DNA from: Streptomyces profundus
GTDB lineage: Bacteria > Actinomycetota > Actinomycetes > Streptomycetales > Streptomycetaceae
Direction of reading: 5' to 3'
NCBI RefSeq assembly: GCF_020740535.1
Contig: NZ_CP082362.1
Span: 2,046,001 to 2,110,000 of the forward strand
DNA length: 64,000 nt
A model generated the notes under the pieces. It was given only the letters and a program-made list of their open reading frames with translations. It ran no database searches and was not told where the DNA came from. Shown here in pieces: positions 1 to 9,515 of the stretch (positions are counted from its first letter, which is position 1; each line of letters opens with the position of its first letter). A program made the position numbers and the translations under genes.

Positions 1-1
1 C

Positions 2-172
2 ATCGGCTACGCGGACTGCAACGATCCGGCGCTCTTCCTCGGCGAGCAGGAGGGCACGCTCAGCGTCTGCGTGCCGCTGGACGACCATGTGATCAATCCG
101 CGGTTCTACGAGCCGATGACCGACTATCTGCTGGAGGCGGCCGGCCTCGCCGGCGCCGGCTCGCGGCTCTGA
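2..172 (+). CDS. 3' end of an unrecognised protein (truncated by window edge)
   Basis: An open frame runs from the window edge to a TGA and gives 56 residues beginning IGYADCNDPALFLGEQEG and ending GAGSRL. Codon use is typical of the rest of the window (third positions nearly all G or C), so it is probably the real C-terminus of a gene that starts upstream. No domain is recognisable in this short piece. It ends convergently against the thioesterase gene with only a few bases between the stops, so the two share a very short intergenic region. Function is not assigned. Confidence 0.6.
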   Translation: MGYADCNDPALFLGEQEGTLSVCVPLDDHVINPRFYEPMTDYLLEAAGLAGAGSRL

Positions 173-178
173 CCCGTC

Positions 179-1078
179 TCAGCCGCGCGGCACCCGCATC
201 AGCCCCTCCTGGATCACCGAGACGGCCAACCGGCCGTCGCTGGTGAAGATGCGGCCTCGCGCGAGCCCCCGGCCGCCCTGGGCGGTCGGCGAGTCGGTGT
301 CGTAGAGCAGCCATTCGTCGGCCCGGAACGGGCGGTGGAACCACATGGCGTGGTCGAGGCTCGCCCCCACGATGTCCCCCACCATCCAGCCGCCCCGGCC
401 GTGCGCGAGCAGCACCGAGTCCAGCAGCGTCATGTCCGAGACGTAGGTGGCCAGGCAGAGATGGGAGACGGGGGTGTCGTACTCCCCGTCCAGCTTCCCG
501 TTGACCCGGAACCACACCTGCGAGCGCGGCTCGCGCGGCGTTCCCGGGGTCGCGAACGGCGGCTCGTTCACATACCGCAGGTCGACGGCCCTCCTGGCGT
601 CCAGCAGCAGCTCCACCACGGAGGGGTCGACGAACCGGTCGGCGAAGCGCGGGAGCATCTCGTCCGCCGTCGGCAGCGTCTCCGGGTCCGGCACCGCCGG
701 CATCTCCTCCTGGTGCTCAAGGCCCTCCTCCAACTCCTGGAAGGAGGCCGAGAGATGGAAGATCGGCTGGCCGTGCTGCACCGCGACGACCCGGCGGGTG
801 GTGAAGGAACGCCCGTCCCTGATCCGGTCCACGGTGTAGACGATGGGCGCCCCCGGATCCCCGGGACGCAGGAAGTAGGAGTGCAGGGAGTGGGCCAGCC
901 GCCCCTCCGGCACGGTCCGACAGCCGGCGACCAGGGCCTGCGCGGCCACCTGCCCGCCGAAGACCCGGGGGATCACCGACTGATGACTGTCGCCCCTGAA
1001 GATGTCGCGCTCGATGCGCTCCAGGTCGAGCAGACCGAGAAGATACTGGAGAGTAGCGTCCATGGGTCGATTGTCCAT
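179..1078 (-). CDS. tesB: Acyl-CoA thioesterase II (TesB family)
   Basis: Hydrolyses acyl-CoA to free fatty acid and CoA in the cytosol. The 299-residue product has the double hot-dog layout of TesB: the N-terminal FGGQVAAQAL signature at about residues 40-49 and a C-terminal half with SLDHAMWFHRPF near 240. The catalytic Asp/Thr/Gln triad known from E. coli TesB fits D242 (SLDH), T265 (DSPTAQ) and Q290 (VIQEG). Length matches the family. A second in-frame ATG five codons later (MDATLQ) is an alternative start. It stands alone; the initiator tRNA on the same strand lies upstream, with a strong hairpin between them. Confidence 0.93.
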   Translation of the reverse strand: MDNRPMDATLQYLLGLLDLERIERDIFRGDSHQSVIPRVFGGQVAAQALVAGCRTVPEGRLAHSLHSYFLRPGDPGAPIVYTVDRIRDGRSFTTRRVVAVQHGQPIFHLSASFQELEEGLEHQEEMPAVPDPETLPTADEMLPRFADRFVDPSVVELLLDARRAVDLRYVNEPPFATPGTPREPRSQVWFRVNGKLDGEYDTPVSHLCLATYVSDMTLLDSVLLAHGRGGWMVGDIVGASLDHAMWFHRPFRADEWLLYDTDSPTAQGGRGLARGRIFTSDGRLAVSVIQEGLMRVPRG

Positions 1079-1131
1079 GGTCGCCGAGAACGCGGTCGTC
1101 CGGAGTGCGCCCCCCAGGCCCGGGGCAACAC

Positions 1132-1165
1132 GAAGGCCCGGCCCCTCACAGAGGGCCGGGCCTTC
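1132..1165 (-). terminator. Hairpin terminator of the initiator tRNA
   Basis: A perfect 13-bp inverted repeat, GAAGGCCCGGCCC / GGGCCGGGCCTTC, with an 8-base loop lies just 3' of the tRNA on the minus strand and before the tesB start. It lacks a clear T run, as is usual in this GC range. It probably ends the tRNA transcript. Confidence 0.75.
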
Positions 1166-1170
1166 GGTAC

Positions 1171-1247
1171 TGGTAGCGGGGACAGGATTTGAACCTGCGA
1201 CCTCTGGGTTATGAGCCCAGCGAGCTACCGAGCTGCTCCACCCCGCG
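1171..1247 (-). tRNA. tRNA-fMet (CAT), initiator
   Basis: Reading the minus strand gives a 77-nt cloverleaf with the 3' CCA encoded. The anticodon loop is CTCATAA between GGG and CCC, the three G-C pairs that mark initiator tRNAs. The first base pair is a C1/T72 mismatch (5' CGCGGGG, 3' CCCCGCTACCA), also an initiator feature. The T arm contains GGTTCAAATCC. Confidence 0.96.
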
Positions 1248-1289
1248 TCGTGTTCTCCACTCTAGACCCCCCGCGCCTGGCCAGGCAAA

Positions 1290-1709
1290 TCAGCCGCCGG
1301 CGACGCACGCGGGACAGCGCCCGTAGTAGGTGACGGCCACCTCGGAGACGGTGAAGCCGAACCGCTCCGCCGCCGGCAGCGCCGCCAACGGATCCTCGGT
1401 CAGCCGCACATCGCGCATCGCGCCGCAGCCGGAGCAGACCAGGTGCTGGTGCGGATGGTGGGCGTTGGGGTCGTAGCGCCGCGCGCGGCCGTCCGTGGCC
1501 ACCTCGACGACCTCGCCGATCGCCACCAGCTCGCCCAGCGTGTTGTAGACGGAGGCCCGGGAGATCTCGGGCAGCCGCTCGACCGCCCTGGCGTGCACCT
1601 CGTCGGCGGTGAAGTGCACATGCTCACCGTCCAGCACCTCGGCGATGACCCGCCGCTGGGCGGTCAGCCGCCAGCCGCGGTCGCGCAGTCGCTGAAGCAG
1701 GTCGCTCAT
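1290..1709 (-). CDS. catR: Fur-family peroxide regulator CatR
   Basis: 139-residue winged-helix metalloregulator of the Fur/PerR family. The N-terminal half is the DNA-binding domain (RLTAQRRVIAEVL, then SRASVYNTLGEL around 50-60). The C-terminal half carries the metal sites: a His-rich HHPHQH segment (84-89), CSGC (C92/C95) and CPAC (C132/C135), the structural zinc pair of pairs. It is divergent from catA, the classical Streptomyces arrangement in which CatR represses the catalase gene until peroxide oxidises it. A perfect palindrome lies between the two genes over the catA promoter. Confidence 0.93.
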   Translation of the reverse strand: MSDLLQRLRDRGWRLTAQRRVIAEVLDGEHVHFTADEVHARAVERLPEISRASVYNTLGELVAIGEVVEVATDGRARRYDPNAHHPHQHLVCSGCGAMRDVRLTEDPLAALPAAERFGFTVSEVAVTYYGRCPACVAGG

Positions 1710-1785
1710 GGCTCCACCCTAGCCCGGCCGGGCACGGCTCTGGGACCCGTCCGACTCCGGCAGCCGTCTCGATCAAGGGTCCGTC

Positions 1786-1813
1786 TTGACTTGGACATAG
1801 TCCAATATAGGAT
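1786..1813 (+). promoter_or_regulatory. catA promoter overlapped by CatR-type operator
   Basis: TTGACT (1786-1791) and TAGGAT (1808-1813), 16 bp apart, form a good housekeeping-type Streptomyces promoter. The spacer contains the perfect inverted repeat TTGGAC-ATA-GTCCAA (1791-1805). A repressor bound there would block polymerase. Assignment to CatR is inferred from the divergent neighbour and the known catR/catA system. Confidence 0.7.
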
Positions 1814-1904
1814 CGAGTCATCAGAAGGCCAAGTGCCCCGGCGGCACCCGGACCGTTTTCCACCGTCTCCACCGTTTCCACCAGCTGAAGGGCGTGACCG
1901 GTAA

Positions 1905-3368
1905 ATGACCGACCAGATCGCTGCGGGCCCCCTCACCACCGAGTCGGGCGCCCCTGTCGCGGACAACCAGAACAGCCAGGTAGCGGGCGTCGGGGGCCCC
2001 GTTCTGATCCAGGACCAGCACCTCATCGAGAAGCTCGCGCACTTCAACCGCGAGCGGATCCCCGAGCGCGTGGTGCACGCCAGGGGCGCCGGCGCCTACG
2101 GCACGTTCACCGTGACGGCCGACGTCACCCCGTACACCAAGGCCGCGTTCCTCTCCGGGATCGGCAAGGAGACCGAGGTCTTCCTCCGCTTCTCCACCGT
2201 CGCCGGCAACCTCGGCGCGGCGGACGCGGTGCGTGACCCCAGGGGCTTCTCGCTGAAGTTCTACACCGAGGAGGGCAACTACGACCTGGTGGGGAACAAC
2301 ACCCCGGTCTTCTTCGTCAGGGACGCCATCAAGTTCCCCGACTTCATCCACACCCAGAAGCGCGACCCGTACACCGGCTCGCAGGAGGCGGACAACGTCT
2401 GGGACTTCTGGGGCCTGTCCCCCGAGTCCACCCACCAGGTCACCTGGCTCTTCGGCGACCGGGGCATCCCGGCCTCCTACCGCCACATGAACGGCTACGG
2501 CTCGCACACCTTCCAGTGGACGAACGAGGCCGGCGAGGCGTTCTGGGTCAAGTACCACTTCAAGACCGACCAGGGCATCAGGAACCTGACCGCGGCGGAG
2601 GCCGCGGCGCTGGCCGGCCAGGACCCGGACAGCCACCAGCGCGACCTTCGGGTCTCGATCGAGAACGGCGACTTCCCCAGCTGGACCGTCCAGGTGCAGA
2701 TCATGCCCGTCGCCGAGGCCGCCGGCTACCGGTTCAACCCGTTCGACCTGACCAAGGTCTGGCCGCACGAGGACTACCCGCCGGTCGAGATCGGCAAGCT
2801 GGAGCTGAACCGCAACCCGCGGAACGTCTTCGCCGAGGTCGAGCAGTCGATCTTCTCCCCGCACCACTTCGTGCCCGGCATCGGCCCCTCCCCGGACAAG
2901 ATGCTCCAGGGCCGGCTGTTCGCCTACGGTGACGCGCACCGCTACCGGGTCGGCGTCAACGCCGACCACCTGCCGGTCAACCGTCCGCACGCCACCGTCG
3001 CCAACAGCCACGGCCGGGACGGCCTCGGCTACGACGGCCGGCACGGCGGCGCGAAGAACTACGAGCCCAACAGCTTCGGCGGCCCGGCCCAGACCGACCA
3101 GCCGCTGTGGCAGTCCACCGCGGTCTCCGGGCCCACCGGCGACCACGCGGCGCCCACGCACGCCGAGGACAACGACTTCGTCCAGGCCGGGAACCTCTAC
3201 CGGCTGCTGTCCGAGGACGAGAAGGAGCGGCTGATCGGCAACCTGGCCGCCGACATCGCGCAGGTCTCCCGCGACGACATCGCCGAGCGGGCGATCGACA
3301 ACTTCCGCGCCGCGGACGACGACTTCGGCAAGCGGCTCCAGGCCGCGGTCCAGGCCCTCCGCGCCTGA
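1905..3368 (+). CDS. catA: Monofunctional haem catalase CatA/KatA
   Basis: Breaks down hydrogen peroxide to water and oxygen. The 487-residue product is the size of small-subunit clade 3 catalases. The distal-side catalytic His is in [13 protein letters not shown], the active-site Asn in the [13 protein letters not shown] region, and the proximal haem ligand Tyr in [12 protein letters not shown]. The ATG is preceded by GAAGGGCG. The gene follows a consensus promoter with a CatR-type palindrome and ends at a strong terminator, so it is a single-gene, peroxide-inducible unit. Confidence 0.97.
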   Translation: MTDQIAAGPLTTESGAPVADNQNSQVAGVGGPVLIQDQHLIEKLAHFNRERIPERVVHARGAGAYGTFTVTADVTPYTKAAFLSGIGKETEVFLRFSTVAGNLGAADAVRDPRGFSLKFYTEEGNYDLVGNNTPVFFVRDAIKFPDFIHTQKRDPYTGSQEADNVWDFWGLSPESTHQVTWLFGDRGIPASYRHMNGYGSHTFQWTNEAGEAFWVKYHFKTDQGIRNLTAAEAAALAGQDPDSHQRDLRVSIENGDFPSWTVQVQIMPVAEAAGYRFNPFDLTKVWPHEDYPPVEIGKLELNRNPRNVFAEVEQSIFSPHHFVPGIGPSPDKMLQGRLFAYGDAHRYRVGVNADHLPVNRPHATVANSHGRDGLGYDGRHGGAKNYEPNSFGGPAQTDQPLWQSTAVSGPTGDHAAPTHAEDNDFVQAGNLYRLLSEDEKERLIGNLAADIAQVSRDDIAERAIDNFRAADDDFGKRLQAAVQALRA

Positions 3369-3401
3369 TCCTCCTCGCGGGAGACACCGCTTGCCGATGC
3401 C

Positions 3402-3440
3402 CCGGAGCGGCCGGCTGCCTCAAGGCGCCGGCCGCTCCGG
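3402..3440 (+). terminator. Strong hairpin after catA (convergent region)
   Basis: A perfect 14-bp inverted repeat, CCGGAGCGGCCGGC / GCCGGCCGCTCCGG, with an 11-base loop sits between the convergent catA and hisN genes. It can act in both directions. Confidence 0.8.
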
Positions 3441-3477
3441 TCCGTTCGGCCGAAGGCGTTCGGTCGACAAGGGCGCC

Positions 3478-4272
3478 TCAGGGCCGCAGATACCCGAGCA
3501 GCTCCTCGTGGAGCAGCCCGTTGGAGGCCGCGGCGTCCACCCCGTGCGGGCCGGAGACGCCGTCGAGCCCCGTGAAGACGCCGCCGGCCTCCCGCACCAC
3601 GATCGAGGGGGCCGCCATGTCCCAGAGCGACAGCTCCGGCTCGGCGCAGACGTCCACCGCGCCCTCGGCCACCATCATGTAGGACCAGAAGTCCCCGTAG
3701 GCGCGGGTGCGCCAGCACGACTGCGTCAGATCGAGGAAGCCACCGAGCATCCCCCGGTCCGCCCAGCCGCCGAGCGACGAGTAGGAGAACGAGGCGTCCG
3801 CCAGGCTCCGCACCCCGGAGACCCGCAGCCGGCTCGCCGAGGTCAGGCTGCGGCCCGTCCAGGCCCCGCCGCCGAGCACCGCCCACCAACGCCGTTGGAG
3901 GGCCGGCGCCGAGACCACCCCGACCACCGCCTCGTCGCCCCCCTCACCCCGCTCCAGCAACGCGATCAACGTGGCCCAGACCGGGACGCCGCGGACATAG
4001 TTCTTGGTGCCGTCGATCGGATCGATCACCCAACGGCGCGGCCCGTGGCCCTCGCTGCCGTACTCCTCGCCCGACACCGCGTCACGCGGTCTGGCCCGCC
4101 GCAGCGACGAGCGGATCAACTCCTCGGCGGCCCGGTCCGCATCGCTCACCGGCGTCATATCCGGCTTGGTCTCGACCTTCAGGTCGAGTGCCTTGAACCG
4201 GCCCATGGTCGTGGCGTCGGCGGCGTCGGCCAGCACATGCGCGAGGCGCAGATCATCGTGGTAGTCGGGCAT
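3478..4272 (-). CDS. hisN: Histidinol-phosphatase, inositol-monophosphatase family (HisN)
   Basis: Dephosphorylates L-histidinol phosphate in histidine synthesis, with Mg2+ held by the IMPase fold. The 264-residue product shows the metal-site motifs in order: GEEYGSEG, the signature [12 protein letters not shown], and [19 protein letters not shown]. The frame stays open upstream to about 4449, but that would run across the start of the divergent tetR gene; the MPDYHDDL start fits family length. Close IMPase relatives (inositol or sugar phosphatases) cannot be excluded from sequence alone, but this gene type next to rsgA/aroA in Streptomyces is usually called hisN. Confidence 0.85.
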   Translation of the reverse strand: MPDYHDDLRLAHVLADAADATTMGRFKALDLKVETKPDMTPVSDADRAAEELIRSSLRRARPRDAVSGEEYGSEGHGPRRWVIDPIDGTKNYVRGVPVWATLIALLERGEGGDEAVVGVVSAPALQRRWWAVLGGGAWTGRSLTSASRLRVSGVRSLADASFSYSSLGGWADRGMLGGFLDLTQSCWRTRAYGDFWSYMMVAEGAVDVCAEPELSLWDMAAPSIVVREAGGVFTGLDGVSGPHGVDAAASNGLLHEELLGYLRP

Positions 4273-4402
4273 GTCCCCAGTATCCGGGACCAGGCCCCCG
4301 CCCCGACGGGCGGGAGGTCCCCCACCCTTGACACCGGGCGCGAGCACGTCAATTCTGTCCCCGGACCAGGGCTGTGCCGCACCTGGAAGCGAGGAGGCGA
4401 CG

Positions 4403-4939
4403 ATGCCCACCACGCGAGAGTCCCTGTTGGAGGCCGCCACCAGCGCCATCGAGCGACGCCCGTGGCCGGTGGTCAGGATGGTCGAGGTGGCCGCCAGGGC
4501 CGGAGTCTCCCGGCAGACGCTCTACAACGAGTTCGGCGACAAGGCCGGGCTCGGCCAGGCCCTCACCGACCACCGGGTGACGGTCTTCCTGGACGGCTTC
4601 CGGGCGTTCTGCGCGGAGCGCGGAGCCGACGCGGGGAGCGAGGCGCTGGCCGAGGCCACCGACTGGATCGTGCGCAGCGCCCGGGCGGACCGCCTGGTGC
4701 GCGCCTCGCTCACCGGCTGCCGCTGCGCCGAACTCCCGCCGCCCGTCCGACCGCCGGGCCGGCTCGTCGCCGAGCTGCGGGAGAGCGCCCTGCGCGCCCT
4801 GGCACCGCGCGCCCGGCCGGCGGCCTTCCCCGACGCCTGCGAGACGGCGGTCAGGCTCGCCCTCTCGCATCTGATCGCGCCCCCGGAACCGGCGCCGCCG
4901 AAGGACCCGGCGGGCGCCCCGCCGGGGAGAAGCGGCTGA
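4403..4939 (+). CDS. TetR-family transcriptional regulator
   Basis: 178-residue regulator whose start is fixed by a good ribosome site (GAGGAGG) eight or nine bases before the ATG. The helix-turn-helix is near the N-terminus: [18 protein letters not shown], followed by GDKAGL. The rest is a variable ligand-binding domain with three Cys (one in RAFCAERG, two in GCRCAEL) and a Pro/Ala-rich tail. It is divergent from hisN and its stop abuts the rsgA stop. Ligand and targets are unknown; hisN or itself are the simplest guesses. Confidence 0.85.
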   Translation: MPTTRESLLEAATSAIERRPWPVVRMVEVAARAGVSRQTLYNEFGDKAGLGQALTDHRVTVFLDGFRAFCAERGADAGSEALAEATDWIVRSARADRLVRASLTGCRCAELPPPVRPPGRLVAELRESALRALAPRARPAAFPDACETAVRLALSHLIAPPEPAPPKDPAGAPPGRSG

Positions 4940-5944
4940 TCAGTCCCCCTCGTGCCGCTCCCTGGTGGCCAGCAGGCGACGCAGCGAGTACAGCCGCTGC
5001 GGGTCCGCGTGGCCCTCGGCGACCCAGGCGTCCAACGCGCAGTCCGGCTCGTCATGACTACAGGCGCGCGGGCAGTTGACGGCGCCGGGCGCCAGATCGG
5101 GAAAGGCGTGGATCACCCGCGAGGGGTCCACATGGTGCAGCCCGAAGGAACGCACCCCCGGGGTGTCGATGACCCAGCCCGAGGCGTCGGGCAGCGGCAG
5201 CGCCAGCGCCGAGACGGTGGTGTGCCGGCCGCGCCCGGTGACGGCGTTGACATGTCCCGTGGCCCGCTGCCGCTCGGGCACCAGCGCGTTCACCAGCGTG
5301 GTCTTGCCCACCCCGCTGTGCCCGACGAAGGCGGTGATCCGGCCGGCCAGCAGCTGGAGCACCGCCCCGACCGACGCCTCGTCGAAGCGTTCGGCGCTGG
5401 TCACCACATGGCTCACGCCCAGCGGGGCGTAGGTGTCCAACAGCGGTTTCGGCGAGGCGAGATCGGCCTTGGTGAGGATCAGCAGCGGTTCGAGGCCCGC
5501 GTCGAAGGCCGCCACCAGGCAGCGGTCGATCAGCCGGGGCCTGGGCTCGGGGTCGGCCAGCGCCGTGACGATGGCCAGCTGGTCGGCGTTGGCGACCACC
5601 ACCCGCTCGAAGGGGTCGTCGTCGTCCGCCGTGCGCCGCAGCGTGGAGCTGCGCTCCTCGACGCGCACCACCCGGGCCAGGGTGTCCCGGGTGCCGGAGA
5701 GATCGCCCACCACCGCGACCCGGTCCCCGACCACCACGCTCTTCCGGCCCAGCTCCCGCGCCTTCATGGCCACCACGCGGCGCTCGTGGACCAGGCAGGT
5801 GATCCGACCGCGGTCCACGGTCAGCACGAAGCCCTCGGCCGCGTCCTCGTGCGCCGGCCGGCGGTGGGTGCGCGGCCTGGTGTTCCGGCGGCTGGGGCGA
5901 AAGGGGACGTCGTCCTCGTCCGTGTGCTTGCCGTAGCGACGCAT
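4940..5944 (-). CDS. rsgA: Ribosome small-subunit-dependent GTPase RsgA
   Basis: Late-stage 30S maturation factor. The 334-residue product has the circularly permuted GTPase order: an OB fold first, then LTKADLAS (G4), GHSGVGKTTLVNAL (G1) and DTPGVRSFGL (G3). The C-terminal zinc motif is NCPRACSHDEPDC. The start MRRYGKHTDEDD lies 17 bp after the aroA stop, so the two are probably co-transcribed; the frame remains open far upstream through aroA but that part is aroA read in another frame. Confidence 0.95.
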   Translation of the reverse strand: MRRYGKHTDEDDVPFRPSRRNTRPRTHRRPAHEDAAEGFVLTVDRGRITCLVHERRVVAMKARELGRKSVVVGDRVAVVGDLSGTRDTLARVVRVEERSSTLRRTADDDDPFERVVVANADQLAIVTALADPEPRPRLIDRCLVAAFDAGLEPLLILTKADLASPKPLLDTYAPLGVSHVVTSAERFDEASVGAVLQLLAGRITAFVGHSGVGKTTLVNALVPERQRATGHVNAVTGRGRHTTVSALALPLPDASGWVIDTPGVRSFGLHHVDPSRVIHAFPDLAPGAVNCPRACSHDEPDCALDAWVAEGHADPQRLYSLRRLLATRERHEGD

Positions 5945-5961
5945 CGCCGCCCGCCCCGCGC

Positions 5962-7332
5962 CTAGTCCCTCGCCCCTGCCGCCCCTGGCCCCTCGGGGGC
6001 CAGCATGCCGTGCCACAGCTCGGGGAAGTCCGGCATGGTCTTGCCCGTGGTGGCGATGTTCTCCACCTCGATGTCCTTCACCACCAGGCCGAGCAGCGCG
6101 CCCGCCGTGGCCAGCCGGTGGTCCTCGTAGGTGCGGAAGACGCCGCCGTGCAGCGGGCGCGGGCGGATGCGCAGCCCGTCCTCCGTCTCGGTGACATCGC
6201 CGCCCAGCGCGTTGATCTCCTCGGTGAGCGCGGCCAGCCGGTCCGTCTCGTGCAGCCGCAGATGGCCGACGCCACGCAGGGTGGACTCCCCCTCGGCCAG
6301 CGCCGCGACGGCGGCGATGCCGGGGGTCAGCTCCCCCACCTCGCTCAGATCCGCGTCGATGCCCAGCACCCGACCGCTGCCCGTGAAGGTCAGCCCCCGC
6401 TCGTCCAGCTCGCAGACGCCGCCCATCTCCGTGAAGAGGCGACGCAGCGCGTCCCCCGGCTGCGTGGTGCGGGCCGGCCAGTCGGGGATGGTGACCCGGC
6501 CGCCCGTGATCAGCGCGGCGGCCAGGAACGGCTGGGCGTTGGAGAGATCGGGCTCGATCACCAGATCGCGGCCGAGCAGCGCGCCCGCCGTGACCCGCCA
6601 CACGTTGGGCTCGCCCCCCGAATCCGGGGTGTCCACCTGGGCGCCGGCCCGGCGCAGCATGTCGACGGTCATCCGGATATGCGGCAGCGAGGGCAGCCGC
6701 TCGCCCACATGCCGGACCTCGACGCCCTGGTTGAAGCGCGGCGCCGACAACAGCAGCGCGCTGATGAACTGCGAGGACGACGAGGCGTCGAGGGACACCC
6801 GGCCGCCGTCCAGCGATCCCGCGCCCAGCACCGTCATCGGCAGCGAGCCGCGCCCCTCGTCGTCGATCCGCGCGCCCAGCACCCGCAGCGCGTCGATCAC
6901 CCCGTGCAACGGGCGCTCGTACGACCGGGCGTCGCCGTCGAAGCGGACGGGCCCCTCGGCGAGCGCGGCCAGCGGAGGCAGAAAGCGCATCACCGTGCCC
7001 GCGTTGCCCACGTCCACCCGGGCCGGGGCCTGCGGACTGGCCGGGAACACCCGCCACGCCTCGCCCCGCCCCTCGGGCAGCCCGGAGACGGCGGAGCTGG
7101 AGGAGACCGTCTCCTCGATGGCGATGCCGAGGGAGCGGAGCGCCTCGGCCATCAGCAGGGTGTCCCGGGAGCGCAGCGGGCGGCGCAGCCAGCCGGGGTC
7201 GGCGGCCAGCGCCGCCAGGATCAGGGCGCGGTTGGTGACCGACTTGGAGCCGGGCACCGTCACGGTCGCGTCCACCGCGCCTGAGGCGAAAGGCGCGGGC
7301 CAGTGGGCCAGGGTCTCACTGCGATCGGTCAT
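5962..7332 (-). CDS. aroA: 3-phosphoshikimate 1-carboxyvinyltransferase (EPSP synthase)
   Basis: Sixth step of the shikimate pathway. The 456-residue protein has the family signatures [17 protein letters not shown] near the N-terminus, [16 protein letters not shown], and the C-terminal [15 protein letters not shown]. The chosen ATG ([11 protein letters not shown]) follows GTGAGGG; an in-frame ATG 15 codons upstream would overlap the M50 gene. It is followed by rsgA, the usual Streptomyces order. Confidence 0.96.
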   Translation of the reverse strand: MTDRSETLAHWPAPFASGAVDATVTVPGSKSVTNRALILAALAADPGWLRRPLRSRDTLLMAEALRSLGIAIEETVSSSSAVSGLPEGRGEAWRVFPASPQAPARVDVGNAGTVMRFLPPLAALAEGPVRFDGDARSYERPLHGVIDALRVLGARIDDEGRGSLPMTVLGAGSLDGGRVSLDASSSSQFISALLLSAPRFNQGVEVRHVGERLPSLPHIRMTVDMLRRAGAQVDTPDSGGEPNVWRVTAGALLGRDLVIEPDLSNAQPFLAAALITGGRVTIPDWPARTTQPGDALRRLFTEMGGVCELDERGLTFTGSGRVLGIDADLSEVGELTPGIAAVAALAEGESTLRGVGHLRLHETDRLAALTEEINALGGDVTETEDGLRIRPRPLHGGVFRTYEDHRLATAGALLGLVVKDIEVENIATTGKTMPDFPELWHGMLAPEGPGAAGARD

Positions 7333-7373
7333 GGCCCTCACTCTAGTGCGTGACAGACCGTGATCGTCGGTGT

Positions 7374-8087
7374 TCAACGGTCAAGCAGCCACCCCGCGCC
7401 ACCGATCAACGAGGCGAACGTGACCGCGTGAAAGAGGATCAGCCAGGCGAGGGCCGGCACATTGGTCAGCCGGGCGAGCTGGTCGGCGTCCGAATCGCGC
7501 GCCGCGCCCCTGCGCCGCTTCGTCTGTAGCTCGAAGACCGGGCGCACCCCGCCCAACAGCAGGAACCACACGACCAGATAGGCGAAGGCGGCCTGCACCT
7601 CCGGCTCGGTGAGCCAGGAGACCAGCAGGAACAGCGCACAGGTGAGCAGCACGGTCAGCAGGCCGTAGGCGTTGCGCACCATCACCAGCAGGGCGAGCAG
7701 CAGCGCCGTGGCCCCCCACAGCAGCGCCGTGATCCGCCCCTCGCCGAGCAGCGCGGCGCCGCCGAGACCCAGCAGCGAGGGGGCCGTGTAGCCGGCCGCC
7801 GCGGTGAGGACCATGCCGATCCCGGTGGGTTTGCCCCGGGAAACGGTCAGCCCTGAAGTGTCCGAATGCAGCCGGATCCCCTCAAGGCGCCGCCCGCTGA
7901 GCAACGCCACCAGGCCGTGCCCGCCCTCGTGCGCGATGGTGATGGTGTTCCGGGCCAACCGCCACGCGCCGAACGGCACGACCGCCGCCAACGCGACGAC
8001 GGCCGTCCCGACTATGAGCCACAACTCGGGGGTGGGCTGGGTCCCGGTGACCCGATCCCACAGCTCCTCGAAATCCGCGATGTCCAT
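7374..8087 (-). CDS. M50-family (site-2-type) membrane metallopeptidase
   Basis: 237-residue integral membrane protein. A first membrane segment is followed by [16 protein letters not shown] (HExxH-type zinc motif, about residues 53-57), then several more hydrophobic segments. The layout matches the short M50 peptidases conserved beside aroA in Streptomyces. Substrate is unknown; intramembrane cleavage of a regulator is typical for the family. It lies upstream of aroA on the same strand with about 40 bp between them. Confidence 0.85.
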   Translation of the reverse strand: MDIADFEELWDRVTGTQPTPELWLIVGTAVVALAAVVPFGAWRLARNTITIAHEGGHGLVALLSGRRLEGIRLHSDTSGLTVSRGKPTGIGMVLTAAAGYTAPSLLGLGGAALLGEGRITALLWGATALLLALLVMVRNAYGLLTVLLTCALFLLVSWLTEPEVQAAFAYLVVWFLLLGGVRPVFELQTKRRRGAARDSDADQLARLTNVPALAWLILFHAVTFASLIGGAGWLLDR

Positions 8088-8292
8088 GACTGCCCAACCC
8101 TAGCCCCGCCCCACCCGGCGGAGAACGAGGCGTCCTAACGACTCCGGAGGACGGAAGAAACGGTTCGGTCAAGGGGGCGCACGTTGGGCCACCCGCAGGA
8201 CGCCATTCACCCCAATGCCTCACATCCCGGAGGGGCCAGCCTCGTTGGCGGGATGTGACCGCACTGCCACGCGAGGGCGAGGACCGCGACCG

Positions 8293-8949
8293 ATGATGCA
8301 CGACTCCCGAAGCGCGACCTGGTCGCCCGGCACGGAGGACACGGGCGTCTTCCTGCCCCCCGATCTCCATCCGGTCGCCGGCGGCTGGGGCTTCGCCGAC
8401 GAGACGGCGCGGCTCACCGACCTGCTGAAGCAGGACGAGCTGCCGACGCAGCCGCCGCCCCGCCACCGCCGGGCCAGGACCCGGGTGCCCGCCGCCCGGG
8501 AGCCCGCCAAGGTGCGGTGGCTGCGCTGGGCGAGCCTGTTCCTGGCCGCGCTGGCCGCCGTGCTGGTGGCGATGCTCAGCGTTCTCGGCGGGCTGGTGAG
8601 CTACCAGCCGCTGCGCGAGGCGGCGGCCCCGGGACAGTCGCATCTGCTGAACGCCTACTGGCCGCTGCTGGTCTACGGGCCCTGGCTGGTCGCCTCGCTC
8701 TGCATCCTGCGCGGCGCCCTGCACCAGCGCACCACCCGGCACTCCTGGGTCGTGGTGGTGCTCTTCTCCGGCCTCGCCGTCTGCCTCTGTGTGGCCCAGG
8801 CGCCGCTGACCGCGGTGGACATCGCGGTGGCCGCCGTGCCCCCGATCTCCGCGCTGGTCGCCTTCCACCAGATCGTCCGGCAGTTGACGCTGACCAACCC
8901 GCCCCGGCACGCCCTGCCCCGGCAGCGCACGGGCCACCACCGGGCCTGA
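8293..8949 (+). CDS. DUF2637-like membrane protein
   Basis: 218-residue protein with a cytosolic, Pro/Arg-rich N-terminus of about 75 residues and then four hydrophobic segments (starting RWLRWASLFLAALAAVLVA). The C-terminal stretch DIAVAAVPPISALVAFHQIV resembles the end of DUF2637/SpdB-like membrane proteins of actinomycetes. The start ATGATG is chosen because GAGGA lies nine bases upstream; an earlier in-frame ATG at 8215 is less likely. Function unknown. It stands alone and divergent from the M50 gene. Confidence 0.75.
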   Translation: MMHDSRSATWSPGTEDTGVFLPPDLHPVAGGWGFADETARLTDLLKQDELPTQPPPRHRRARTRVPAAREPAKVRWLRWASLFLAALAAVLVAMLSVLGGLVSYQPLREAAAPGQSHLLNAYWPLLVYGPWLVASLCILRGALHQRTTRHSWVVVVLFSGLAVCLCVAQAPLTAVDIAVAAVPPISALVAFHQIVRQLTLTNPPRHALPRQRTGHHRA

Positions 8950-9286
8950 CCGCCGCCGGCGGCGGGTGCGGCGGGCCGGAGCACCCTTACCCCTCTGCGG
9001 GCAACTCACCGGCCCCGCCGCGCCGTTGCCCGCACCCCGCCACACGAACAAAGAGGACGAAAGCCCGCGCGCCGCCGTGGATCCCGATGCCAGGGCCCGG
9101 CGCGCCGGCCGCCCGCTCACGTTCCGTATATCCCCGGACACCCGCGACCCGGCCCCGACCGGCATCCGTCGGCGCCGCGCCGGACGGGGCGCCCTCCGCG
9201 CCGCGCCCCCTCGCCCGGCGCGCCAACCGACCAGGCCGGGCCCGGAAGTTGTCGCCAGGGAACGGATAACTGGCCGGAGAACGCCG
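8950..9286. other. Gene-poor gap before the tRNA-His region
   Basis: About 340 bases with no convincing gene. The open frames here have no ribosome site and low-complexity Arg/Pro-rich translations typical of antisense GC-rich DNA. No repeat or promoter is evident apart from the tRNA terminator at its right edge. Confidence 0.5.
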
Positions 9287-9319
9287 AAGGCCCGACCGCG
9301 TCGCCGCGAGCCGGGCCTT
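9287..9319 (-). terminator. Hairpin after tRNA-His
   Basis: AAGGCCCG (9287-9294) pairs with CGGGCCTT (9312-9319) seven bases beyond the 3' CCA of the minus-strand tRNA. The arm sequence is closely related to that of the hairpin behind the initiator tRNA. Confidence 0.65.
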
Positions 9320-9325
9320 GGTTCC

Positions 9326-9402
9326 TGGGGTGAGTGACGGGACTTGAACCCGCGGCCACCTGGACCACAACCAGGTGCTCTACCAACTGAGCTACACCCA
9401 CC
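9326..9402 (-). tRNA. tRNA-His (GTG)
   Basis: Minus-strand cloverleaf with the anticodon loop TTGTGGT between CCTGG and CCAGG. It carries the extra 5' G (-1) opposite C73 that is specific to tRNA-His, the D arm TAGCTCAGTTGGTAGAGC, the T arm GGGTTCAAGTCCC, and an encoded 3' CCA. Confidence 0.96.
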
Positions 9403-9515
9403 ACGACCAGCTTGGGCAGTGTGCACCGGTGGCCCACTAGGGGCTCCACCTGCTGCGCACCGCCGCCAACCGCTCCACAAGTGTACAGGCTCGGGGAGGG
9501 TGCTCGCGCCCGCCA

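Noticed and set aside
4940..7057. Single 705-codon minus-strand gene spanning rsgA and part of aroA
   Set aside because: The N-terminal half is aroA read in another frame; RsgA begins at MRRYGKHTDEDD and ends normally, so the join is not a fusion.
8966..9337. Small gene between the DUF2637 gene and tRNA-His
   Set aside because: No ribosome site, Arg/Pro-rich translation, and it runs into the tRNA.
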